A stretch of 64,000 nt of DNA from NCBI RefSeq assembly GCF_011009015.1, contig NZ_CP048878.1, forward strand, positions 2,207,001 through 2,271,000, in the 5' to 3' direction. Made by a program: the position numbers and the translations under genes. Below are positions 10,152-19,162 of this stretch, in pieces; position 1 is the first letter of the stretch; every line of letters starts with the position of its first letter. The notes beneath the pieces are model-generated. The model did no database searches. It worked only from the letters and a program-made list of their open reading frames with translations, and was not told where the DNA came from. Source of the DNA: Spartinivicinus ruber (lineage in GTDB: Bacteria > Pseudomonadota > Gammaproteobacteria > Pseudomonadales > Zooshikellaceae).

Positions 10152-10356
10152 GCAAACCTTAGATAACAAGTTAATTGATCTGGAAACTAAGCTGGCCTTT
10201 CAAGATGATACGATTGATCAGCTTAATCAGGTAGTGACCAAGCAGCAGCAACAAATTGATCAATTAACAAATCAGATGACTTTATTAAAGCAGGCGATTA
10301 CTGCCATTATGAATGAGCAGGGCATTAGTGGTCATGAAAAGCCTCCCCATTACTAA
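10138..10356 (+). CDS. slyX: SlyX family protein
   Basis: 72 aa, almost wholly coiled coil (residues 8-60, Gln/Leu heptads), ending in the family-typical KPPHY. Start at ATG 10138 or 10144; both lie inside the HIT gene, so translation is coupled to it. The function of SlyX is not established. Immediately downstream lies the structured repeat at 10381-10483. Confidence 0.85.
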   Translation: MPMTEQTLDNKLIDLETKLAFQDDTIDQLNQVVTKQQQQIDQLTNQMTLLKQAITAIMNEQGISGHEKPPHY

Positions 10357-10380
10357 TACTTTGTTGCAAAAGCGGGGAGT

Positions 10381-10483
10381 GGGGTAACAGGGTATTCTGT
10401 AGCGGCGACAGGGATGTCGCTTTAGCTCTTGATGGGGCCAGGGAAGGCACTTCAAGAGTGGGGGAAGAATAGCCTGTTATTCC
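10381..10483. repeat. Long copy (A) of a palindromic intergenic repeat, multi-branched fold
   Basis: The 18-nt ends (10381-10398 and 10466-10483) pair along their length with one G-G mismatch and two G-U pairs. Inside are two further hairpins: GCGACA/TGTCGC with loop GGGA (10405-10420), and CTCTTGA/TCAAGAG (10426-10458), which encloses GCC-AGGGAA-GGC. The whole is a closed three-stem fold between slyX and the cold-shock protein gene. Both ends match the shorter element at 1823-1874. Confidence 0.65.
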
Positions 10484-10537
10484 GCTAGATTTATTTTAAA
10501 TACTTTATTGTGAATCTTTTTATTGAAGGGGCTATTG

Positions 10538-11179
10538 TTAGCCCTCCGTTCTGGCAGGTATTACATCTTCCGCTTGTAAGCCTTTATCCCGAGTTGTCAC
10601 TAAAAACTCGACCCGTTGGCCTTCCATTAGTGCTCGGTGACCTTCACCCCGTATGGCTTTAAAGTGGACAAAAACATCTTCTCCAGTATCTTGAGAGATA
10701 AACCCAAAGCCTTTAGATACATTGAACCACTTGACGGAGCCGGTTTTTCGGTTGGAAGTATCCAGTACAGGAAAACTGGTCTTAAATAAATGTAAGCGTG
10801 GTAGAAGCTGAAGAAGAGTTGCGAAAATGGCTAGCCACCACACCCATAACTGGCTACTGAGCTGACTAATAGTAGTGTGTTGCCACCAAAAAAATAGCAG
10901 AGAGAGGTTAGCAATTATAAAACAACTACTACCTATTAACTGAAGTTGCCCCATTCGTCTGTTAGCAGGAGTCGTTAAATGGAGGCCCAGTAACAGGCTG
11001 ATTAATCCTATGGCTAATAAGTGGGTAACAGCGGGTAAGCTATATAAATCTACTGTGCTATAGTTGGCGTATACCTCACTAAACCGGCTTTTATAGATTG
11101 CTGGGCTAACTAAAAATGCCACTAGACTGATTATGCCTGTCCATAGGTGGCTACACTTTATATATTTCGATAGTTTCAT
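10538..11179 (-). CDS. Membrane protein with C-terminal cold-shock domain
   Basis: 213 aa. Four hydrophobic segments occupy about residues 12-28, 50-68, 80-99 and 111-128. A complete cold-shock domain follows at 144-210 with GSVKWFN, RNP1 KGFGFI (156-161) and RNP2 DVFVHF (168-173). Cold-shock domains bind single-stranded nucleic acid; here the domain would be anchored at the cytoplasmic face. Related fusions occur in other gammaproteobacteria, but the role is unknown. The gene stands alone, with a long empty region upstream. Confidence 0.8.
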   Translation of the reverse strand: MKLSKYIKCSHLWTGIISLVAFLVSPAIYKSRFSEVYANYSTVDLYSLPAVTHLLAIGLISLLLGLHLTTPANRRMGQLQLIGSSCFIIANLSLLFFWWQHTTISQLSSQLWVWWLAIFATLLQLLPRLHLFKTSFPVLDTSNRKTGSVKWFNVSKGFGFISQDTGEDVFVHFKAIRGEGHRALMEGQRVEFLVTTRDKGLQAEDVIPARTEG

Positions 11180-11958
11180 CGTTTGTTATTTTAGTATGTT
11201 GATCGGATGAGTTTGGCCCTTCTTGCTGCAGACATAGGACCGCCTTAAAAGTGACTAATTCAATTCAGCCTGCTGCTTTAGGCTGGTTTTTACTCCTTGC
11301 TAACCTGCTTTAATAAGGAAAACAGCGAAGGTTTGCGTTTATTACTGGTAACATTTACAACACTGCTTATCTGAAAATGATGAGATAAAGCATGAGCTTT
11401 ATTTTAGCTCATAACAAACCGTTATTGTATGGCTATTGCAATATATCCTTCTAGAAGATAGCTAAACAAAATACGGCTCTGGCAGGGTATGCTGTGACAG
11501 ACAGCTAAAAACAAAAAAAATTATAGAAAGTGCGTGCGTACCCCTAATACTTATATTATAGTCCCTTGCGAGAGTTGCTTGTTTATCCTACTTTTATTGT
11601 AGGCTTATTCGTGCAGCTATAAATGATACGTATAACGTCTAGCATAAAACTGGTTGCCGTATATTTTGCAAGGCATTTACTACTGTTTCACTGAAGTGCA
11701 AGCAAATTTAAGTGCTTGTTTAGGCCAAAGCATCAAAAAATTGCTACAGTATAAGTCTTATGTACTGATGCTGTAGCAGAAAGCAGAGGGCCTACAAGTA
11801 GGTATGAAAGTGGTTGTAAAAGTAGGTAATGTGCCGTGTAAGTCGGTAAGAAAAGCGTTTCGTAAAGAAGCGTTGTTAATCTGTAAATTAGCGAGTTTAT
11901 AGGTTAAATCACTTTATGCTTCCAATTTGACGCATGTTTTTACTGGAGTATATTAGCA
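11180..11958. other. Long intergenic region (779 bp)
   Basis: No convincing protein gene. It holds a terminator-like hairpin at 11266-11290 with no plus-strand gene in front, an inverted repeat ATGAGCT/AGCTCAT (11392-11412), a larger hairpin TGCTACAG/CTGTAGCA (11742-11778) and a 32-codon open frame at 11804-11902 just before the HU-like gene. The last two could belong to the HU leader. Confidence 0.5.
11266..11290 (+). terminator. Orphan terminator-like hairpin
   Basis: CAGCCT (11266-11271) and AGGCTG (11280-11285) form a stem with an 8-nt loop, followed by GTTTTTAC. No plus-strand gene lies directly upstream; slyX ends 900 nt earlier. It may end a small RNA. Confidence 0.4.
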
Positions 11959-12294
11959 ATGGCAGGAAAAAAATTAACCGCTGTTAAAGAAAGATACACT
12001 AAAACTCAAATCTTAACGGAGTTAGCTGAGAACACAGGATTAACTAAAAAAGACGTATCAGCTGTATTGGACGAGCTGTCTGATCTGATTGAAAGACATA
12101 TTAAAAAGCGTGGCTGTGGCGAATTCACCTTGCCTGGTTTGATGAAGGTAACGACTAAGAAAAAACCTGCAGTTAAGGCTCGTAAAGGAGTTAATCCTTT
12201 TACTGGTGAAGAAATGATGTTTAAAGCTAAGCCTGCCAGTGTTCAGGTTAAAGTGCGTCCTTTGAAAAAACTGAAAGACTTTGCTTTAAGCTAA
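11959..12294 (+). CDS. HU-family DNA-binding protein, extended form
   Basis: 111 aa, longer than standard HU (about 90) because of a basic N-terminal extension (MAGKKLTAVKERYTK). The histone-like fold follows, with helices at about 15-45, GCGEFTLPGLMKVTTKKKPA (51-70) and the DNA-intercalating arm RKGVNPFTGEEMMFKAKPA. These proteins bend and compact DNA; this subtype is found beside ordinary HU in many marine gammaproteobacteria. The start is supported by TGGAG 11 nt upstream. Followed by two tandem terminators. Confidence 0.88.
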   Translation: MAGKKLTAVKERYTKTQILTELAENTGLTKKDVSAVLDELSDLIERHIKKRGCGEFTLPGLMKVTTKKKPAVKARKGVNPFTGEEMMFKAKPASVQVKVRPLKKLKDFALS

Positions 12295-12306
12295 TCATAC
12301 CATGTC

Positions 12307-12336
12307 ACTGTTTTACTGCTAGTAAAAACAGTTTTT
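12307..12336 (+). terminator. Terminator of the HU-like gene
   Basis: CTGTTTTAC (12308-12316) pairs with GTAAAAACAG (12322-12331) with one bulged A, then TTTTT. Confidence 0.7.
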
Positions 12337-12337
12337 C

Positions 12338-12371
12338 GCAAGAGTGGTCAAGCGGCTGCTCTTGCAGTTTT
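12338..12371 (+). terminator. Second hairpin after the HU-like gene
   Basis: GCAAGAG (12338-12344) and CTCTTGC (12359-12365) form a perfect 7-bp stem followed by AGTTTTG. It lies 2 nt beyond the first terminator and may act as a backup. Between here and 12870 I see nothing else. Confidence 0.45.
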
Positions 12372-12870
12372 GTTGCTTTTAAAAAAGCTTACCAATAAGT
12401 CGCTTCAAAATAGGCGAGTGGTTAGCTTTGCTTTTTTCTTTTCTTTACTTCTTCCGTGAATATGGCTTAGTTAAGCTCTTATTATCTGCTGAGCGCCATC
12501 ATAAAGCTGTAAGCAATCAGCTAAAATCACAGATCATTTCCTATGAGTGTTTCAATTTACTGTTCGTAATGTTTCCAGAATATTAGTTAGATTGGCTGTT
12601 TCCGTTCAAAGGCAGTAAATAAAAGATTGCATGCTTGGCTAAAAAAGGGGGGGAGAGGCTTTTCCTTGTTTTTGTAAAAAGCTGGTTCATTTTCTAGTGA
12701 GTAGAGGGTAAGCCTAGTGCATTTTTTTAACTGACTTTGTGGTAGCGCTACCCAACAATCGTATTGAGTTGATGCGCTAGTGTTTGATATGGGTTAAGAA
12801 AGATAAGATTCAGTACCACTTATAGTCTTCTTTGTCTTAGTAAGAATAGAGAGCTGATTATTATTAAAAC

Positions 12871-12896
12871 AAAAAAAACGCCACATTTGTGGCGTT
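12871..12896 (-). terminator. Terminator of the first OprD porin
   Basis: AACGCCACA (12877-12885) and TGTGGCGTT (12888-12896) form a strong stem; on the minus strand it is followed by a run of T. Confidence 0.85.
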
Positions 12897-12923
12897 TTCT
12901 AGGTGATCTAGATGTCGCTCAAA

Positions 12924-14192
12924 TTAGAATAAAGCGATATCGTAGATTAGTTTGATACGATGAGAGTCTTCATCATTATCTGCTTTGGGGCTATTTAGTC
13001 TAGTGTGCTGCCACTGAACAGATAAGTCTTTAAGCGCACCAGTTTGGAACTTATAAGTTAAGTCTTGGGTAAATTCACTGCCGCCTTCATGAGCTACTTG
13101 TGCATCAACGGTATCAATACCATTACTACGAGCATACCAAGCTTTAGCTGTTAAGCCAGGAATGCCAGCGTCAGAAAAGTCATAACCTACACCGACAACC
13201 CAGGCTTTTTCATCTTTACGGCTATAGTCCTGCCATAAGCTCAGGCTAGAGTTGAATGTACCGTAATCTTGTCCATAGTATTCACTAATCCAGTTACCTT
13301 CATAGGTACGGTTATAGCCTACCCAAGTGCTTGCTGCACCAACATTTAATGTGGCAGTTGCATTGTAGTAGCGGCTTTCTGCACGATCATTAGGGGTGTC
13401 ATCATATTTGTTACCATCTTCTTCTGCTTCGCCATAACGTGCATCTAATAATAGGGATGTATCACTACCCATATCGATGGTGTAGTAAGCTTTAGCAAAA
13501 CGTTTTTCAACGAAGTCATCTGACTTGCCTGCTTCAACTTCAAAGCCTAGGCCATTTTCAAACTCATAAGCAGCTCCAACAATGTTAACGTAGTCAACAT
13601 TATCGTTTACACCATTTGATTGCAGGGCATCTGCAAAATTACTTGAATCACGGTCGCTATGCTTAGTTATGCGTGCGCCATACAGTTTTAAGCCACTAAC
13701 GTTGCCTTCTAAATAGGTAGCAAAAACTGAGCTAGGCAAAATACGTGAGCCAGAAGTACCAAAGGTAGCTGTTCCTAGTTGCATTAAGCCATGCTTGGCA
13801 TTTAGGCCTAGGTTTTCATCGCCAAACTTAGCTTTAACATAAGCTTGAGTGGTGCCGCCAATATCATTGACGTCATTGTTGCTACCTTTATCTTTAGGCA
13901 GGTTGGTAAAGTTTTTACCTGGTGCATCTAATTTGAATGCAGCGCCGGCTGAGTAATCAAAGCCGATAGTGTCGAATAAATAGCCTGATACAAAGTCAAA
14001 ACGGAAACCTTGGACCCACTCACGGCGGTCAAAGTCGTTACCGTTCTTGCCATTTTCGTTAAAGTAATAGTTGCGAATGCTTAGGTTACCCGTGCTGTCT
14101 TCAATAAAGCCTTCAGCTTGGGCAGTGGTGATTGAGGCGGCAGATGCAGCAACAACTGCAGCAGCCAGCGTGGAAAATTTAAACGTTTTCAT
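12924..14192 (-). CDS. OprD-family outer-membrane porin (copy 1)
   Basis: 422 aa with a clear signal peptide (cleavage after TTAQA, about residue 26), then EGFIEDSTGNLSIRNYYFN, the classic start of OprD porins, and alternating beta strands ending in the terminal aromatic LIYDIALF. OprD porins form 18-stranded channels that pass small organic acids or basic amino acids; the substrate here is unknown. Related throughout to the second porin at 14994. The start is preceded by two tandem copies of a CTTAGGAGTAG-type ribosome site, has its own terminator, and so is a single-gene unit. Confidence 0.92.
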   Translation of the reverse strand: MKTFKFSTLAAAVVAASAASITTAQAEGFIEDSTGNLSIRNYYFNENGKNGNDFDRREWVQGFRFDFVSGYLFDTIGFDYSAGAAFKLDAPGKNFTNLPKDKGSNNDVNDIGGTTQAYVKAKFGDENLGLNAKHGLMQLGTATFGTSGSRILPSSVFATYLEGNVSGLKLYGARITKHSDRDSSNFADALQSNGVNDNVDYVNIVGAAYEFENGLGFEVEAGKSDDFVEKRFAKAYYTIDMGSDTSLLLDARYGEAEEDGNKYDDTPNDRAESRYYNATATLNVGAASTWVGYNRTYEGNWISEYYGQDYGTFNSSLSLWQDYSRKDEKAWVVGVGYDFSDAGIPGLTAKAWYARSNGIDTVDAQVAHEGGSEFTQDLTYKFQTGALKDLSVQWQHTRLNSPKADNDEDSHRIKLIYDIALF

Positions 14193-14892
14193 TATGTGAC
14201 CTACTCCTAACTACTCCTAAGGTGTTGTGCGTAATGAGCGATATAAAAAGCATATCTATCTCCTTACTCACGACTGTCTTACAGGTTGCTGTTTGCGGTT
14301 AAGCGGAACTTAATTTGAATTGCTTGAATTCTACTCAACCCAATGCGTCTCATCATCCTGTTAGAATATGTTGCAAACTACTACGTTTATGACCTTTTGC
14401 AGCATATTCTTGAGTAGACATCAATTAAAGCCAATTAATATTTTGCTCACCATGGCGAGCAAAAAATACTTTATGACTTGATGTCTTTTTTGACAGATCC
14501 TACTGCTCGTTCTGATAAAGAACTAACGCATTATGCCGTTTTTAATAAAAAATCAAAAGTATTGCAATGCTAAATGTTGATCCCCTTACAAAAAACGTAA
14601 AAGAATTTGCCATGTATTTTATACTAAAGAATTATGTAAGTTTGGTGAAATAAAGACATTAAACAGGCTACATAACATTGACTAAAAGCCAAAGTGGTTG
14701 GCATATCATGGTACATTTTTGGCAGCTTTATATAGTATTTATTTGCTATTGTAAGGTACTACTAAAGTAGTATTTGTTGAATTAAATGTGGTTGATTAAA
14801 AAGTAGTCTTTCGTGGACCGCAAAAACAACAAATTAAGTATGTTCTAAATTAAGGATTGGTTGTTGGTGGGGTTGTGTTTTTGAGTGAACAA
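14193..14892. other. Leader and upstream region of porin 1 with nested inverted repeats
   Basis: This 700-bp region has no gene. TCTACTCA (14330-14337) pairs with TGAGTAGA (14411-14418); inside, AGAATATGTTGCAAA (14363-14377) pairs with TTTGCAGCATATTCT (14396-14410) with one G-U. A separate near-perfect palindrome TTTTGCTC-A-CCATGG-C-GAGCAAAA lies at 14441-14464. These could be operator or RNA leader structures controlling porin 1. Confidence 0.5.
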
Positions 14893-14932
14893 TAAAAAAC
14901 ACCACTTGTTTTACTACTTGGTGGCGTTTTTT
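14893..14932 (-). terminator. Terminator of the second OprD porin
   Basis: On the minus strand, CGCCAC pairs with GTGGTG (one G-U) around a 16-nt loop and is followed by TTTTTT. Confidence 0.7.
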
Positions 14933-14993
14933 ACTTAGTTTTAATAATACTGGAGAATAGAAGATCGCTACCCTTGGATTTGTAGCTACTGTC

Positions 14994-16241
14994 CTATAAA
15001 AGATCTATTTTGTAGTCGATATAAATCCGGTTACCATTAGTATCTCCGGCTAAAGTATTCCCTCTATAAGTCCAGTTATTCCAGCGAACAGATAAGCCTT
15101 TTAACATAGTATCCTGGAAGGAATACTTAATATTGGATCCGCGCTCCCACTCGGAGTCACGTCTTGTATCTCCTCTGTCATCAATGTCATAACCGTAGGT
15201 ATACGCAGTATCCAGTGACAGCCCTGGTATTCCTATATCCGAAAAATCATAAGAAAAAGCAACTTGCCAGGTTTTTTCATTTTCGAAGTTAAAGTCAGAC
15301 CAGTTTCGTGAAGTCCAGGCGCTGATGGGGCCGTAATCTTTATCTCCATCCCAAGAATATTGGAAGTCATCACTGCCGATTCTGGAGTGGGAAAGAGAAA
15401 TTGTGATTGGCCCACCTGATAATTCAGCATTGTAGTTTGTATAACTAGAGTCGTATCCGCTGGGAGAAAAGTTGTCGCCATCCTCTTCAGACCACTGCTT
15501 GTTGGCCTCTAAGTACAGAGAAGTATCATTACCTAAATCTAAGGTGTAATAGATTTTAGCAAATGTTTGCTCTAAAAAATCATCAGAACTACCATAATCA
15601 AGAGCGAAGCCAAAGCCGTTATCGAACTCATAGCTGCCACCAAAAGTGTTGACATAGTCAACATTATTGCCAAAGTCATCGAAGCTTGATCCATCCCGTT
15701 CAGAGATTTCTGTTACTCGATTGACGTAAAACTTTGCTCCATAAAGATTTGCCTCAATCATGCCCCCTTTAAAGGAGCTTGGTAGTAAACGGGAACCAGA
15801 TGTCATCAATAAATTGGTTCCCATGCCTACTCGCCCATAAATAGCGTTTAGATTCATATTGTCATCGCCTACTTTGGCTTTAACAAATGCGCGGGCAATT
15901 TTACTGATGCTGTCTATGCCATCTTGCTCTGAATCTCGCCGGGAAAAGTTGGTAAAGTTTGTGCCGGGGTCATCAAGCTTGACGCCGCCAAAATAAGACA
16001 TATCAAACCCGATAATATCGGCAAAATAACCGGATGAGTAATTGAGCATAAGTCCTTGCCCCCACTCCCGGTTATCAAATCGGTTCTGGCTGGTTCGACC
16101 ATCACGGTTAAAATAAACATTCCTGAGATGTAGCTGCAAAGAGCTATCGTCGATAAAACTCTCAGCCTGGACTGGCGTTGTATATGACGTGGTTGCAGCA
16201 ACTATTGCAGCGGCTAATGCAGAAAGTTTAAGTATTTTCAT
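14994..16241 (-). CDS. OprD-family outer-membrane porin (copy 2)
   Basis: 415 aa with a signal peptide ending near TPVQA (about residue 26), then ESFIDDSSLQLHLRNVYFNRDGR, the OprD start, and a final strand ending YIDYKIDLL. It shares length, N-terminal pattern and several blocks (YVN..G.SYEFDNGFGF, FAK.YYTLD.G.DTSL) with porin 1, so the two are paralogues that have diverged substantially. The ribosome site TTAGGAGTAGG precedes the ATG. A second similar site and a perfect 14-bp hairpin lie further upstream. The substrate is unknown. Confidence 0.92.
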   Translation of the reverse strand: MKILKLSALAAAIVAATTSYTTPVQAESFIDDSSLQLHLRNVYFNRDGRTSQNRFDNREWGQGLMLNYSSGYFADIIGFDMSYFGGVKLDDPGTNFTNFSRRDSEQDGIDSISKIARAFVKAKVGDDNMNLNAIYGRVGMGTNLLMTSGSRLLPSSFKGGMIEANLYGAKFYVNRVTEISERDGSSFDDFGNNVDYVNTFGGSYEFDNGFGFALDYGSSDDFLEQTFAKIYYTLDLGNDTSLYLEANKQWSEEDGDNFSPSGYDSSYTNYNAELSGGPITISLSHSRIGSDDFQYSWDGDKDYGPISAWTSRNWSDFNFENEKTWQVAFSYDFSDIGIPGLSLDTAYTYGYDIDDRGDTRRDSEWERGSNIKYSFQDTMLKGLSVRWNNWTYRGNTLAGDTNGNRIYIDYKIDLL

Positions 16242-16292
16242 TGTTGAACCTACTCCTAAGGTATTTGTGATTACCTATTCCTAAGGTTTTTC

Positions 16293-16322
16293 ACTATCAC
16301 CCCTCCTTGGAGGGGTGATAGT
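16293..16322 (-). promoter_or_regulatory. Perfect hairpin in the porin 2 leader that buries a strong ribosome site
   Basis: ACTATCACCCCTCC (16293-16306) and GGAGGGGTGATAGT (16309-16322) pair perfectly around a 2-nt loop. On the minus strand the second arm reads AGGAGGGGTGAT-like, close to the full anti-16S sequence. A 7-codon frame GTGAAAAACCTTAGG...TAA begins about 7 nt beyond it, ahead of the porin start at 16241. Confidence 0.5.
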
Positions 16323-16597
16323 TTAGTTAATTGGTTAGCGCACAAGTTTTAGTATTAAGTGCATTATTATCAACTAAATGCACTGAGCAGATTGCTTGGT
16401 AAACTGCTCATTGATTTAGTAATTTTTAATTTAGGCTAAAAAATAAACAGTCCACCTTAATTTAATAGCTTAATTTTCAAGAATAATTATTAAAAAAATA
16501 TTAAATTGGGTGCAAGTTGTTTTAATTTTTATGCATCTAATTCATAACTTAATGTAAAAAATCATATTTAACTACTGGTATAGGATATACCCAGTGT

Positions 16598-16625
16598 GCG
16601 CAATGAGTGGCTTTATTGCGCTTTT
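16598..16625 (+). terminator. Orphan terminator-like hairpin
   Basis: GCGCAAT (16598-16604) and ATTGCGC (16615-16621), followed by TTTT. No plus-strand gene precedes it. Confidence 0.4.
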
Positions 16626-16869
16626 GGTTAATGTACAACACTTGCATCATGTTTGAATTAGTTATAGCAGTAGGTTTTGTGTTTGTAAAAATTAACTTCC
16701 GCTCTATAGGTGATTGAACAGTGTTCAGTTAGAAAGTTGTAGTGACGCTTTCCTTGAGTAGTTTTTCCTTTGTAGTGCTGCCCATTTCCTCTTTGGTTAG
16801 GCTATAATGGCGCTCTTTTGTGAGTTGATTGTAATGTAGGTTAAGTAGTTATGATGAGGATGGTCGTTT

Positions 16870-17145
16870 ATGCCTATTTATGAGTACCTCTGTGACCAAT
16901 GCGAGAATACCCATGAGGTCATTCAGAAAATTAGCGATGATCCACTAAAAACTTGCCCGCAGTGTGGTGAAGATGCGCTCAAAAAGCTACTGTCTGCCCC
17001 TGCTTTTCGGTTAAAAGGTTCTGGCTGGTATGAAACAGACTTTAAAACCGGTACTAAAAAGAACTTAGTGGACTCAGGTAGCAGCAAGTCAGCATCTACT
17101 GAGAAAAAAGCAACTTCAACTCCAGCAGCAACTGGAAGTAATTAA
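16870..17145 (+). CDS. FmdB-family zinc ribbon protein
   Basis: 91 aa. The zinc ribbon is complete: MPIYEYLCDQC (Cys 8, 11) and CPQC (Cys 29, 32), followed by SAPAFRLKGSGWYETDF and a Ser/Lys/Ala-rich tail. The family commonly precedes aspS in gammaproteobacteria. Its function is unknown; it is thought to be a small metal-binding regulator or accessory factor. First gene of the aspS-ruv-tol block. Confidence 0.9.
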   Translation: MPIYEYLCDQCENTHEVIQKISDDPLKTCPQCGEDALKKLLSAPAFRLKGSGWYETDFKTGTKKNLVDSGSSKSASTEKKATSTPAATGSN

Positions 17146-17279
17146 GTAACAAGCAACTGGTTGTTACTAATTAGTACGGTAAGCTGGTATTAAGCAAGAA
17201 AGCGCTTTACAAGTGCTAGCCACTAAACAAGTAGCTTTCTTGCTAATCCCACGAATAATTTGTAGATAGGGTATTACCA

Positions 17280-19052
17280 ATGCGCAGCCATTATTGTGGC
17301 GAACTAAACACCTCGTTTATTGATCAAGAAGTAACTTTATGCGGCTGGGTGCATCGCCGTCGTGACCATGGCGGTGTCATTTTCCTGGATTTGCGTGACC
17401 GTAATGGCGTCACTCAAGTAGTATTTGATCCAGATACGCAAGATGCTTTTAATTTAGCTGATAAAGTACGTAATGAATTTGTTATCCAAGTAACTGGTCG
17501 GGTTAGGCATCGTCCTGAAGGTACTGTTAACCCTGATATGAAGACCGGTGAAGTTGAGGTGTTAGGTAGTGCCTTAGAAATCCTGAATACTGCGGCAACG
17601 CCTCCATTTCAGTTAGATGAACATGTTCAGGTGGGGGAAGATATTCGTTTGAAATATCGATACCTGGATTTGCGTCGCCCAGAAATGCTCGAAAAGCTAC
17701 AAGTAAGAGCCAGGCTCACTTCTATTATTCGGCATTATCTTGAGTCGAACGGTTTTATGGATATTGAAACCCCTATTTTGACTCGTGCTACACCTGAAGG
17801 GGCTAGGGACTATCTGGTTCCCAGTCGTACCCATCCAGGCGAGTTTTTTGCGTTGCCTCAGTCACCACAACTGTTTAAGCAGTTACTGATGATGGCAGGG
17901 ATGGATCGCTATTACCAGATTGCCAAATGTTTCCGTGACGAAGACTTAAGAGCTGATCGTCAGCCAGAATTTACCCAGGTGGATATTGAAACCTCTTTTA
18001 TGGATGAATATGCCATTATGGGAATGGCAGAAGGTTTAGTACGTCAGGTGTTTGATGATTTGTTGGGTGTTCAGTTAGGTGACTTTCCAAGAATGACTTA
18101 TCAGGAGGCCATGCAACGGTTTGGCAGTGATAAGCCAGATTTGCGGATTCCACTAGAGCTGGTTGATATCGATCAACTGGTTAAAGATGCAGAGTTTAAA
18201 GTATTTAATGGCCCTGCCAATGATGCGAAAGGCCGGGTTGTTGCACTTCGCTTACCCAATGGCGCTAACCTGCTGACTCGTAAGCAAATTGATGATTATG
18301 GTAAATATGTCGGTATCTATGGGGCTAAAGGGTTAGCCTGGATTAAAGTCAATGACCTCAGCCAAGGAGTGGAAGGGCTACAATCCCCCATAGTCAAGCA
18401 TATCGAGTCACAAGTGATGGCGGTAATGGAAGCTGTAGGCGCTGAAAATGGCGATATTGTTTTCTTTGGTGCAGACAGAGCCAAAGTGGTTAACGAGGCG
18501 ATGGGGGCATTACGATTAAAACTAGGTGAAGACTTAAATCTTTACACTAAAGAGTGGGCTCCGTTATGGGTGGTTGACTTCCCTATGTTCGAAGACGCCA
18601 GTGAAGGTAATTTAACACCACTACACCATCCATTTACTGCACCAGCATGCTCTGTTAAAGAGCTTCAAGAACACCCGGAACAAGCATTGTCCAGAGCTTA
18701 TGATATGGTGTTGAACGGTTGTGAGCTTGGAGGTGGTTCAATTCGTATTCACCAACAAGATATGCAGCAAGTAGTGTTTAATATTTTGGGCATTAGTGAA
18801 GTGGAAGCTGAAGAGAAGTTTGGCTTTTTATTATCTGCTTTGAAATATGGTTGCCCACCGCATGGTGGTTTGGCGTTTGGTTTGGACCGTCTGGTGATGT
18901 TATTGACGGGTGCAAACTCGATTCGCGAAGTTATTGCTTTTCCTAAAACCCAAAGTGCTGCCTGTTTGTTAACAGATGCGCCAGGAGAAGTGGATAGTAA
19001 ACAGCTTCGTGAGTTAAATATCAGACTCCGTAAGTCAACTGCTGCAGAATAA
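17280..19052 (+). CDS. aspS: Aspartyl-tRNA synthetase
   Basis: 590 aa, usual bacterial length. An N-terminal OB-fold anticodon domain ([33 protein letters not shown]) leads into the class II core with motif 2 at [21 protein letters not shown] (split here only as landmark), a bacterial GAD insertion, and motif 3 at [13 protein letters not shown]. It charges tRNA-Asp; whether it is discriminating or also charges tRNA-Asn is not resolved. Followed by its own terminator. Confidence 0.97.
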   Translation: MRSHYCGELNTSFIDQEVTLCGWVHRRRDHGGVIFLDLRDRNGVTQVVFDPDTQDAFNLADKVRNEFVIQVTGRVRHRPEGTVNPDMKTGEVEVLGSALEILNTAATPPFQLDEHVQVGEDIRLKYRYLDLRRPEMLEKLQVRARLTSIIRHYLESNGFMDIETPILTRATPEGARDYLVPSRTHPGEFFALPQSPQLFKQLLMMAGMDRYYQIAKCFRDEDLRADRQPEFTQVDIETSFMDEYAIMGMAEGLVRQVFDDLLGVQLGDFPRMTYQEAMQRFGSDKPDLRIPLELVDIDQLVKDAEFKVFNGPANDAKGRVVALRLPNGANLLTRKQIDDYGKYVGIYGAKGLAWIKVNDLSQGVEGLQSPIVKHIESQVMAVMEAVGAENGDIVFFGADRAKVVNEAMGALRLKLGEDLNLYTKEWAPLWVVDFPMFEDASEGNLTPLHHPFTAPACSVKELQEHPEQALSRAYDMVLNGCELGGGSIRIHQQDMQQVVFNILGISEVEAEEKFGFLLSALKYGCPPHGGLAFGLDRLVMLLTGANSIREVIAFPKTQSAACLLTDAPGEVDSKQLRELNIRLRKSTAAE

Positions 19053-19070
19053 TTATTTGAACAACATTTG

Positions 19071-19102
19071 AAGGGTTAGTTGGATACCAGCTAACCCTTT
19101 TT
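19071..19102 (+). terminator. Terminator of aspS
   Basis: AAGGGTTAG (19071-19079) and CTAACCCTT (19091-19099), extended inward by TGG/CCA, followed by TTTTT. Confidence 0.8.
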
Positions 19103-19162
19103 AACTCATTAGATTGAAGAAAAATCTATCTCTCTTAGATTTAATCTTAGCGAGGAAGAATT

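Larger units (their letters stand above)
16242..16869. other. Intergenic region upstream of porin 2 and fmdB (628 bp)
   Basis: AT-rich and without a protein gene. It contains the hairpin at 16293-16322 (leader of porin 2) and an orphan terminator-like hairpin at 16598-16625. The promoters of the divergent porin 2 and the FmdB gene must lie here but are not distinct. Confidence 0.5.
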
